A stretch of DNA of 16,550 nt from CAZKRU01 sp964555235 (GTDB lineage Bacteria; Verrucomicrobiota; Verrucomicrobiia; Methylacidiphilales; CAMAQI01): positions 1 to 16,550 of the forward strand of contig CAZKRU010000086.1 in the NCBI GenBank assembly GCA_964555235.1, given 5' to 3'. Numbering within the stretch: position 1 is the first letter of the stretch; each line of letters opens with the position of its first letter. The translations under genes were made by a program, and so were the position numbers. Positions 8,996 to 14,207 of the stretch are shown one piece after another. The notes below the pieces were generated by a model. That model had not been told where the DNA came from, made no database searches, and saw nothing but the letters and a program-made list of their open reading frames with translations.

Positions 8996-10912
8996 ATGAG
9001 TGACCCCATTAAACATGAATGTGGTGTGGCACTGGTCCGGTTGCTGAAACCGCTTTCGTATTATTTCGAGAAGTACAACACGCCGCTCTGGGGGTTTTAC
9101 AAATTGTTTCTCCTGATGGAAAAACAACACAATCGCGGTCAGGATGGGGCCGGGATTGCGGCGGTGAAATTGAATGTGGCTCCAGGCTACCCGTATATTT
9201 TTCGCGAACGGGAGATGAAGCCGAATCCGCTTGATCGGATTTTTAATAAAATTCTTCGTGAGTATTCAGAATTGGTTCGCATCGGAAAAGTGCACCCGGA
9301 GTTTGTTCGGTCGGTCAAAGAAAATTTTGATTACGGCGCTGAAATTTACCTCGGCCATCTACGTTATGGGACTTCCGGGGGTTACACGATTCATTCATGC
9401 CACCCGTATTTTCGCCGCAGTAATTGGCCGACCAAGAATCTCGTGCTGGCGGGAAATTTTAACATTACGAACAATGACGATTTGAATCAGAATCTCGTCG
9501 ACCACGGGCAGCATCCGATTTTCGAAACCGATACGCAAACCCTCTTGGAGGAAATCGGATTTCACATGGATCAGGAGCATGATGCGCTCTATCACGAGTT
9601 GCGGAATTCAGGCCTGAAGGGGGCGGAGATTGCTGAGGGAATTAGCGATCGTTTAAATTTAGTAGAGATTATTCGACGTGCTTCCCAAGGCTGGGATGGC
9701 GGCTACAGCTTGGCGGGAATTGTCGGGAATGGGGACTCTTTTGCGATTCGTGACCCTGCAGGGATTCGCCCCTTCCATTATTTCATGAACGATGAAGTGA
9801 TTGCCTTTGCTTCGGAACGCGCGCCGTTGATGACGGTGTTTGATCTCGAGCTGGAACAGGTTCAGGAAGTGAAGCCGGGGCAGGTGATTGTTATCAAGAA
9901 AAACGGCTCCGTCGTTCAGGACACGTTTCAGGATCCGGTGGTGCAGCGCTCGTGCAGCTTTGAGCGGATTTACTTTTCTCGAGGGAACGATCACGATATT
10001 TATCAGGAACGAAAAAAACTGGGCGCGTTGTTGAGCGATCAGATCCTCAAGGAAATCTCGACGGATTTGGATCGGACGGTGGTGAGTTTTATTCCGAATA
10101 CCGCCGAGACCGCTTATTTTGGGTTGTTAGAGGAACTTCGTCGTCGGCGTCGCCTCGAGGTTCGCGATCAGATTCTAGAGTTGGCAAAGACCGATTCGAT
10201 TACACCTGAGTCCGTTGATTCGTTGATTATGCGTGGGTGGCCACGGGCGGAGAAAGTCACGCTCAAGGATATCAAGCTCCGAACGTTTATCAGTCAGGAA
10301 ACGGATCGCAATCAATTGGCGTCACACGTTTATGATATTTCTTACGGGACGCTGACTCCCGAGGATTCGCTGGTCTGCGTGGATGATTCGATTGTGCGGG
10401 GGACGACGTTGAAGAATTCCGTGATCAAAATTCTGGCACGTCTCAAGCCGAAGCGAATTGTGATTGCATCGACGGCGCCGCAGATCCGGTATCCGGATTG
10501 CTACGGAATTGATATGTCGCAACTCGGCAAGTTCATTGCGTTCCAAGCGGCGATTGCGCTTCTGAAGGAGCGCGGGCAGGAAGAGCTGATGCGCGAGGTT
10601 TATCAGGATTGTGTGGCGCAAGCTTCGAAAAAACCGGTGGAACTTCAGAATCATGTGAAACGAATCTACGATCGCTTAAGTACCGAGGAAATTTCCAAAA
10701 AAGTATCGCAACTGGTGACTCCGAAGCTTCCTGATTGGAAGGGCGAAGTGGTGATTCTGTTCCAGACGATTGAAAATCTTCACCTCGCGCTTCCGGAACA
10801 TACCGGTGACTGGTATTTCACGGGTCGCTATCCGACTCCGGGGGGGTACAAGGCCCTGAACCAAGCCTACATTAATTATTTTGAGAATTCTTCAAACGTC
10901 AGAAGTTATTGA
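8996..10912 (+). CDS. purF: Amidophosphoribosyltransferase, long Bacteroidota/PVC type
   Basis: A 638-aa protein, clearly longer than the roughly 470-505 aa of E. coli or Bacillus PurF but resembling the long form found in Bacteroidota and relatives. The N-terminal Ntn-hydrolase glutaminase begins MSDPIKHECGVALVR; Cys9 is the expected nucleophile, so an 8-residue propeptide would be removed. MEKQHNRGQDGAG, LGHLRYGTSGGYT, and NFNITN follow, all in the glutaminase half. RDPAGIRPF is present near residue 257. The phosphoribosyltransferase half carries SFERIYFSRGND, FIPNTAETAYFG, and the PRPP loop VDDSIVRGTT (residues 462-471). It makes phosphoribosylamine from PRPP and glutamine, the committed step of purine synthesis. 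It sits 8 bp after purL. A 7-bp inverted repeat spans its stop codon. Confidence 0.96.
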   Translation: MSDPIKHECGVALVRLLKPLSYYFEKYNTPLWGFYKLFLLMEKQHNRGQDGAGIAAVKLNVAPGYPYIFREREMKPNPLDRIFNKILREYSELVRIGKVHPEFVRSVKENFDYGAEIYLGHLRYGTSGGYTIHSCHPYFRRSNWPTKNLVLAGNFNITNNDDLNQNLVDHGQHPIFETDTQTLLEEIGFHMDQEHDALYHELRNSGLKGAEIAEGISDRLNLVEIIRRASQGWDGGYSLAGIVGNGDSFAIRDPAGIRPFHYFMNDEVIAFASERAPLMTVFDLELEQVQEVKPGQVIVIKKNGSVVQDTFQDPVVQRSCSFERIYFSRGNDHDIYQERKKLGALLSDQILKEISTDLDRTVVSFIPNTAETAYFGLLEELRRRRRLEVRDQILELAKTDSITPESVDSLIMRGWPRAEKVTLKDIKLRTFISQETDRNQLASHVYDISYGTLTPEDSLVCVDDSIVRGTTLKNSVIKILARLKPKRIVIASTAPQIRYPDCYGIDMSQLGKFIAFQAAIALLKERGQEELMREVYQDCVAQASKKPVELQNHVKRIYDRLSTEEISKKVSQLVTPKLPDWKGEVVILFQTIENLHLALPEHTGDWYFTGRYPTPGGYKALNQAYINYFENSSNVRSY

Positions 10913-10916
10913 CGTT
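10895..10916 (+). terminator. Small inverted repeat across the purF stop codon
   Basis: AACGTCA (10895-10901) and TGACGTT (10910-10916) are perfect 7-bp inverted repeats with an 8-base loop that includes the TGA stop. No T tract follows, so this is only a possible structural or mRNA 3'-end element rather than a standard intrinsic terminator. Confidence 0.3.
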
Positions 10917-10933
10917 GGCATCGGCTGAGGAGT

Positions 10934-11021
10934 CTTGGTCGGGAGACATCGCTGAGGGGGGGGGGCGTTCTGCGTTGATCCAATCCCAAAGCCCGGTGGG
11001 TTCATTGAACCCGCTACCATG
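10934..11021. repeat. Dispersed palindromic repeat, copy 2
   Basis: Second copy of the repeat at 6524-6611, in the same orientation. The inner hairpin here is GGGTTC (10998-11003) pairing with GAACCC (11007-11012) around a 3-base loop. Relative to copy 1, one G-C pair is replaced by T-A and one G-T by G-C, so pairing is kept while sequence changes. The outer arms are degraded to TGGT/ACCA. It lies just downstream of purF. Confidence 0.8.
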
Positions 11022-11091
11022 GATCGATTCGAACAAGTCATGAGTGTCCAAAATAGAATCTCTCCCGTCCATGAGAGTCTCCCTTCGAGAT

Positions 11092-11291
11092 CTTGGAGTC
11101 TTTGCGGTGTGATCGGATCGTGGTTTTTCCCACCCCCGCCTGCAACGGCTATGCCGTAGGCATTGCGGGCAGGGCAACGCCCGCCAAGACGCTACGGAAA
11201 GCCTTTCTGTTTTACAGATGAAACTCACTCCTCCTTTGAGGTCGTCGAGCTTTCGCGGTCAAAAACCGATCCAAACCTCAAAGGCGCCAAG
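11092..11291. repeat. Large inverted repeat with structured GC-rich centre (16-bp-motif family, copy 2)
   Basis: CTTGGAGTCTTTGCGG at 11092-11107 and the reverse complement of CTTGGCGCCTTTGAGG at 11276-11291 are inverted with 13 of 16 matches. The second arm matches 14 of 16 with the motif at 4329-4344. Inside are ACGGC/GCCGT (11145-11157), GCGGGC/GCCCGC (11165-11184) and CCTTTGAGG/CCTCAAAGG (11233-11241, 11276-11284). Open frames crossing this stretch have no start signals and follow the repeats, so I see no gene between purF and the tRNA. Confidence 0.6.
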
Positions 11292-11376
11292 TTCTCCAAT
11301 TCAATCCCCCCTCCGGTTTCACCTCAGAGATTCTGTTTTATTTTGGACAGGAATGCGAACGAGTGCGAGTTTTGGG

Positions 11377-11404
11377 TTGAACTCTGATTCCGGAGTGCTT
11401 TAAT
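11377..11404 (+). promoter_or_regulatory. Promoter of tRNA-Glu
   Basis: TTGAAC (11377-11382), a 16-bp spacer and TTTAAT (11399-11404) end 16 bases before the first base of the tRNA. This is a good sigma70-type arrangement at the right distance for a short 5' leader. Confidence 0.6.
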
Positions 11405-11420
11405 GCGCCTCCCTCTTTTT

Positions 11421-11493
11421 GGCGCTATCGTCTAGTTGGTTAGGACACGGCCCTCTCAAGGCTGGTGCACGGGTTCGAGTCCCGTTAGCGCTA
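11421..11493 (+). tRNA. tRNA-Glu (anticodon CTC)
   Basis: A full cloverleaf can be drawn. The acceptor GGCGCTA (11421-11427) pairs with TAGCGCT (11486-11492), the first pair being G-U. The D arm is GTC...GAC. The anticodon stem CGGCC/GGCTG encloses the loop CTCTCAA, giving anticodon CTC at 11455-11457, which reads GAG (Glu). The T arm ACGGG-TTCGAGT-CCCGT follows, with discriminator A at 11493. CCA is not encoded. Its 3' half is the probable integration site of the mobile element that follows. Confidence 0.96.
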
Positions 11494-11974
11494 CGAGTAC
11501 AGAGTTTTAGATGTACTCAAAATGTACTCAATTTTTAGCCTATCCCTACCCTTCATTACGGGTGTAATGGGCAATCCATACATTAAATGCCCTCGAGATG
11601 TCGGTTTTATTCAAAGACGTAGTCTCAATCGATAGCCGATGATTCAGAAAACTTGTCAAATAAATAATTACCTATTTTTTCGGGTTTACGTCCGTAATCC
11701 CCCTTTTTTTGCGGGTTTTTTCCACTCCCCCATTTTTTTAAAAAAGCGGGTGTATACTTCTAAAGTTAATCATGCGAGCCGAACCGATTTTGCATTCAGA
11801 AACGTTGTTGGATTTGCGCACCCTGAGCGAAAATTCTCAATGCTTAAAAGCCGAATCGAATTCTTGTCAAAAAGAATAATCGTCCATTTTTGACCCTCCG
11901 CCATTTTATCAAAAAACCTGGTGTAGCTGTGTCCTGTGCTCGAAAAAAGACCGAATCAAAGGAAATAACGAATC
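11494..11974. other. AT-rich non-coding leader of the element
   Basis: 481 bases without a convincing gene. The only open frame, 11639-11893, is T- and F-rich low-complexity sequence with no Shine-Dalgarno. Two 25-bp stretches, 11730-11754 and 11901-11925, match at 21 of 25 positions (CCATTTT...AAAAAA...GGTGTA). CTTGTCAAA occurs at 11652 and 11863. A 9-bp motif of form CCGAAYCRA occurs at 11779, 11851 and 11951, the last just before the first gene. CATTAC/GTAATG forms a small palindrome near 11554-11569. This fits a regulatory, recombination or origin region, but none of these can be assigned from sequence alone. Confidence 0.6.
11495..11532. repeat. att-flanking inverted and direct repeats beside the tRNA
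   Basis: GAGTACA (11495-11501) and TGTACTC (11512-11518) are perfect inverted repeats starting one base after the tRNA discriminator. The right arm is repeated 11 bp on: ATGTACTCAAA (11511-11521), then ATGTACTCAAT (11522-11532). The arrangement and location suggest binding sites for the integrase or excisionase at attL. The inverted pair could instead be the tRNA 3' processing or terminator stem. Confidence 0.5.
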
Positions 11975-12151
11975 ATGAAAATTATTGGACTTGAGAAACT
12001 GTCAGTAGCGACTGGATGGCCGCTTCCGCTTTTGGGGCGTCTTTGGAGGCATCGTCGCATCCCGGGTTCAAAGCCCGGCTATCGAACCATCGTCTTTGAT
12101 CTTCAGCGCGTTCATGATGCGCTGGAAAGAATGGAAAGGAAAGTGCGATGA
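11975..12151 (+). CDS. Small winged-HTH protein, excisionase/AlpA-like
   Basis: A 58-aa protein starting MKIIGLEKLSVATGWPLPLL, with a good Shine-Dalgarno AAAGGAA 10 bases before the ATG. The pattern is that of MerR-like excisionase domains: a helix (LEKLSVATGWP), a second helix (LLGRLWRHRRIPGSKPG), the wing (GYRTIVFDL), and a last helix (QRVHDALERM). Such proteins direct excision of tRNA-integrated elements or act as small transcription regulators. Being the first gene after the att-side leader supports that role. Its TGA overlaps the next ATG as ATGA. The fold is inferred from the pattern, and a plain repressor or replication-control protein is possible. Confidence 0.68.
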   Translation: MKIIGLEKLSVATGWPLPLLGRLWRHRRIPGSKPGYRTIVFDLQRVHDALERMERKVR

Positions 12152-12351
12152 AAGAAGGGGACATCGATATTTTAAGAACCTTTACGGATGACCGAGAGGT
12201 TAGGCGACATCTTAAAAAAATTGTTTCTCCTCAAAAAATAGCCCTGTTAATCGCCGAGCGATTAAATCCACATCTGCGTTTGCGCCAAAGTGAGCGAGCT
12301 TTTCTCGCCGGGGTAACACCAAAAACAGTTAAAAACCGAAAAAACTTCTGA
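12148..12351 (+). CDS. Small basic protein of unknown function, possible HTH
   Basis: 67 aa, not recognised as a named family. It is translationally coupled to the upstream gene by an ATGA overlap and has its own Shine-Dalgarno AAAGGA 7 bases before the ATG. The N-terminal half is charged (GDIDILRTFTDDREVRRHLKK). The C-terminal half is basic and ends with RLRQSERAFLAGVTPKTVKNRKNF, whose SERAFLAGVTPKTVKNRK resembles a helix-turn-helix recognition segment. It is probably a DNA-binding accessory protein of the element. The 48 bases after it contain no gene or clear signal. Confidence 0.6.
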   Translation: MKEGDIDILRTFTDDREVRRHLKKIVSPQKIALLIAERLNPHLRLRQSERAFLAGVTPKTVKNRKNF

Positions 12352-12399
12352 AGGCGGCCACCGTTCTTTTCCCAAAAGCGAAAACAACCACCAAAGACA

Positions 12400-12717
12400 A
12401 TGAAAGCCCCTCCTTTTCGTGGAAAACCCTTTCAGAGTAAGTTACTTCCGTACTCGTCTCAAATCCGGCAATGGCGTAAGGACCGGATGAGCTACCGCCA
12501 AATCGTTCAACGTCTGCATGACGAATGCCATTGCAGCGTGACCCTTTCAACCGTCTTTAGCTTTATCAAGACGCGTTCCACCCGCCGCAAGGTGATGGCA
12601 ATGCTCGACAACGAACCGGCATCACGCGCCCGACGCTCCCTCCCGATTTCTTCTCCTCTCTTTGAATATGACGACAACAAACCCCTCACACTATTAACTC
12701 GAAAGGATGCACCATGA
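12400..12717 (+). CDS. DNA-binding HTH protein, StbA/TraK-like position
   Basis: 105 aa. The segment at about residues 17-58 (PYSSQIRQWRKDRMSYRQIV, then QRLHDECHCSVTLSTVFSFIKTR) reads as a helix-turn-helix of the resolvase-like kind, with SYRQIVQRL as first helix and TLSTVFSFIK as recognition helix. The C-terminal 40 residues are Arg/Pro/Ser-rich and look disordered. Similar small HTH proteins open the stb or tra accessory operons beside relaxase genes and bind oriT-proximal direct repeats. Here seven phased 11-bp repeats lie 1.3 kb downstream as a candidate target. A stop lies in frame upstream, so the ATG at 12400 is the only start, although no strong Shine-Dalgarno is seen. Its stop overlaps the ATPase start (ATGA). 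The StbA/TraK analogy is positional. Confidence 0.7.
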   Translation: MKAPPFRGKPFQSKLLPYSSQIRQWRKDRMSYRQIVQRLHDECHCSVTLSTVFSFIKTRSTRRKVMAMLDNEPASRARRSLPISSPLFEYDDNKPLTLLTRKDAP

Positions 12718-13427
12718 AAAAGAAAGTGATCTTCACAACAGGCGGCAAAGGTGGCACTGGCAAAACCACCTTCATGATCGCCTTGGGCGAATGGCTCGCC
12801 CAAAAGCAAATTGCTGCCACTTATCTGGATTTGGATATTGAAAACAAGCGGAAAGGGAGTCTCATCCATTTTTTTCGGGAACAAACCCGAAAAGTAGATA
12901 TTCACACTCCAGCGGGTCTTGATGCCTTGATTGATTTCACCGATCAGGACGGGGTTATTCTTGCGGATATGGGTGCTGGCAGCGGAAAAGTGGCCTACCA
13001 ATGGTTTGATGCCATGTACGAGACGGTGTCTCAGGAGATGGCCTTTGTAGCGGTAGGAGTCATTACCAGTGATCCGGCCAGTGTCGAAAGCGTACTCTCC
13101 TGGGCCAGCCAACTGCAAAACCGGACGGATTACCTCATCGTTTTAAATCAAATCGATCCGAGCCAGGAGAACTTCCTCTACTGGGAGGAGTCTGCCGAAG
13201 CCAAAAAGTTCCGGGAAGCATTTGCTCCCCAGATCATCCGTATGATGGCGCGCATTCCCGATCTGCAGCACAGTTTGCGCAACCATGGGGCGACGCTGAC
13301 TCAGGTGATTGACCGGCAGCGAGACTTGCCGGAATTAAACCGATCAAGCCTCATTGTGCGTGCTCGATCCTATCGCCAGCAACTCTTTGTCCAATTGGAT
13401 GGGATTGCAGATTGGCTTCTCTCATGA
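12714..13427 (+). CDS. ParA-superfamily ATPase, TraL/StbB-like
   Basis: 237 aa, close to the roughly 240 aa of RP4 TraL and StbB-type proteins. The N-terminus has the deviant Walker A motif of the ParA/MinD class, GGKGGTGKTT, with signature Lys12 and P-loop Lys17. YLDLDIENKRKGSL (A' region) and GVILADMGAGSG (Walker B region) follow, then LIVLNQIDPS near the nucleotide-base end. There is no N-terminal HTH, so it is not a typical self-regulating plasmid ParA. Proteins of this type in stbABC or traKLM operons affect plasmid positioning and conjugation efficiency. A good Shine-Dalgarno AAAGGA lies 6 bases before the ATG. It overlaps its neighbours on both sides by ATGA, so stoichiometric co-expression is likely. 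Confidence 0.87.
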   Translation: MKKKVIFTTGGKGGTGKTTFMIALGEWLAQKQIAATYLDLDIENKRKGSLIHFFREQTRKVDIHTPAGLDALIDFTDQDGVILADMGAGSGKVAYQWFDAMYETVSQEMAFVAVGVITSDPASVESVLSWASQLQNRTDYLIVLNQIDPSQENFLYWEESAEAKKFREAFAPQIIRMMARIPDLQHSLRNHGATLTQVIDRQRDLPELNRSSLIVRARSYRQQLFVQLDGIADWLLS

Positions 13428-14008
13428 ATCCCGAAGAGGATTTGTGGGAGGAATTGGCCCAATTGGTGCCAGAGGAAAAGCGCGAAGCCTATTGGAAGTA
13501 TCTCGCGCATTTGAAAACGCTCCATCCTCAGGATGAAATCTTGCGCCTATGTCAGGCGATAGGGTTTCTGCCGCTCCTCATCCGAACCGTTCCATTGGAG
13601 CTGGCCCAAGAGAGGGAGAGGTGGAAGTTGATTCTTGCGGAATCGGAGAAACTTCTTTCTCAGATCCAGGAGGAACGCCGGAAGGTGTTCAGTGAAGTTG
13701 CCTCCATTGAAAACAAACTCCGGGATGTTTGCAAGGGGATGAATAAGTGTGCGGACGAGGTGAGGCTTGATCTCAAGAATGCGACGATGCTGATGAAGTC
13801 ACAGATCATGGCCGATGAGATCATGCGTCGGATCGAACCGGAGGTGATCGAAAAATCTCAACTGGCGTTAGCTGAAGCCAAAGCCAATACAGAACGAATG
13901 GCGCAGTTAATTTTAAAGGTCGATCAGGCTTTTGAATTCTGGCGAAAAATTTATTGGGGATGGATTTTGGTAGCTGTCGTCCTCTTGTTAATCCTGATTT
14001 TCAAATGA
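13424..14008 (+). CDS. Coiled-coil protein with C-terminal membrane anchor, StbC/TraM-like position
   Basis: 194 aa from the ATG at 13424, which overlaps the ATPase stop as ATGA. An in-frame TTG at 13412 exists but spoils this coupling. The N-terminus is acidic (NPEEDLWEELAQLVPEEKRE). Residues about 65-170 are rich in Glu, Lys, Leu and Ala in heptad-like spacing (ERERWKLILAESEKLLSQI, IENKLRDVCKGMNK, EVIEKSQLALAEAKANTERM), indicating a long coiled coil. The last 20 residues, WILVAVVLLLILIFK after aromatic FWRKIYWGW, form one transmembrane segment with almost no tail. The topology is therefore a cytoplasmic coiled coil hung from the inner membrane, suited to tethering the ATPase or oriT complex at the membrane. 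I do not recognise a named family; the StbC/TraM comparison is from gene order and general architecture. Confidence 0.75.
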   Translation: MNPEEDLWEELAQLVPEEKREAYWKYLAHLKTLHPQDEILRLCQAIGFLPLLIRTVPLELAQERERWKLILAESEKLLSQIQEERRKVFSEVASIENKLRDVCKGMNKCADEVRLDLKNATMLMKSQIMADEIMRRIEPEVIEKSQLALAEAKANTERMAQLILKVDQAFEFWRKIYWGWILVAVVLLLILIFK

Positions 14009-14027
14009 AAAACGAGCTATCAAAAGA

Positions 14028-14104
14028 TCGAACAAGCTTCGAACGAAGTTCGAACCAAGCTCGAACGGTGTTCGAAGTTCGTTCGAGCTCTGTTCGAAGA
14101 TTTT
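14028..14104 (+). repeat. Seven phased direct repeats, TCGAAC every 11 bp
   Basis: The core TCGAAC starts at 14028, 14039, 14050 and 14061 and is exact in those four. Variants TCGAAG (14072), TCGAGC (14083) and TCGAAG (14094) continue the same register. Every step is exactly 11 bp, so all cores face one side of the helix. Most are preceded by T, giving tTCGAAC plus a variable 4-base spacer. The array lies between the membrane-protein gene and the relaxase, starting 20 bp after the former's stop. This matches the logic of StbA-binding direct repeats near oriT in R388-like plasmids (9-bp repeats with 2-bp spacers). Confidence 0.92.
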
Positions 14105-14207
14105 TCCGGATGGAAATTTACCCCTCAAGCGGAGCTTAGGAGAGACGTCTGACAACTTTCTCTGGGTCTTCAAAAGCAGGTGAATACGTGCATTCAAGGA
14201 TTTGATC
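14105..14207. other. Candidate oriT/nic region upstream of the relaxase
   Basis: 103 non-coding bases between the repeat array and the relaxase start. Contents: TCCGGA (14105-14110), an 8-bp palindrome AGACGTCT (14143-14150), and TGAAT/ATTCA (14181-14185, 14192-14196) around ACGTGC. The relaxase Shine-Dalgarno AAGGA is at 14196-14200. MobF relaxases usually nick beside a small inverted repeat close to their own accessory-protein sites, so oriT is expected here. No known nic consensus is recognisable, and the nick position cannot be given. Confidence 0.45.

Noticed and set aside
11163..11403. Two overlapping plus-strand frames before the tRNA
   Set aside because: They run through inverted repeats and the tRNA promoter, have no ribosome binding site and no recognisable protein pattern.
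11639..11893. 84-aa plus-strand frame in the element leader
   Set aside because: Low-complexity Phe/Lys-rich product, no Shine-Dalgarno, overlaps repeated regulatory-looking blocks.
11982..12164. 60-aa minus-strand frame opposite the wHTH gene
   Set aside because: Antisense to a gene with a strong Shine-Dalgarno and coupled downstream gene; no signals of its own.
14028..14104. CRISPR array interpretation of the phased repeats
   Set aside because: The repeated core is 6-7 bp with 4-5 bp spacers, far too short for CRISPR, and no cas genes are present.
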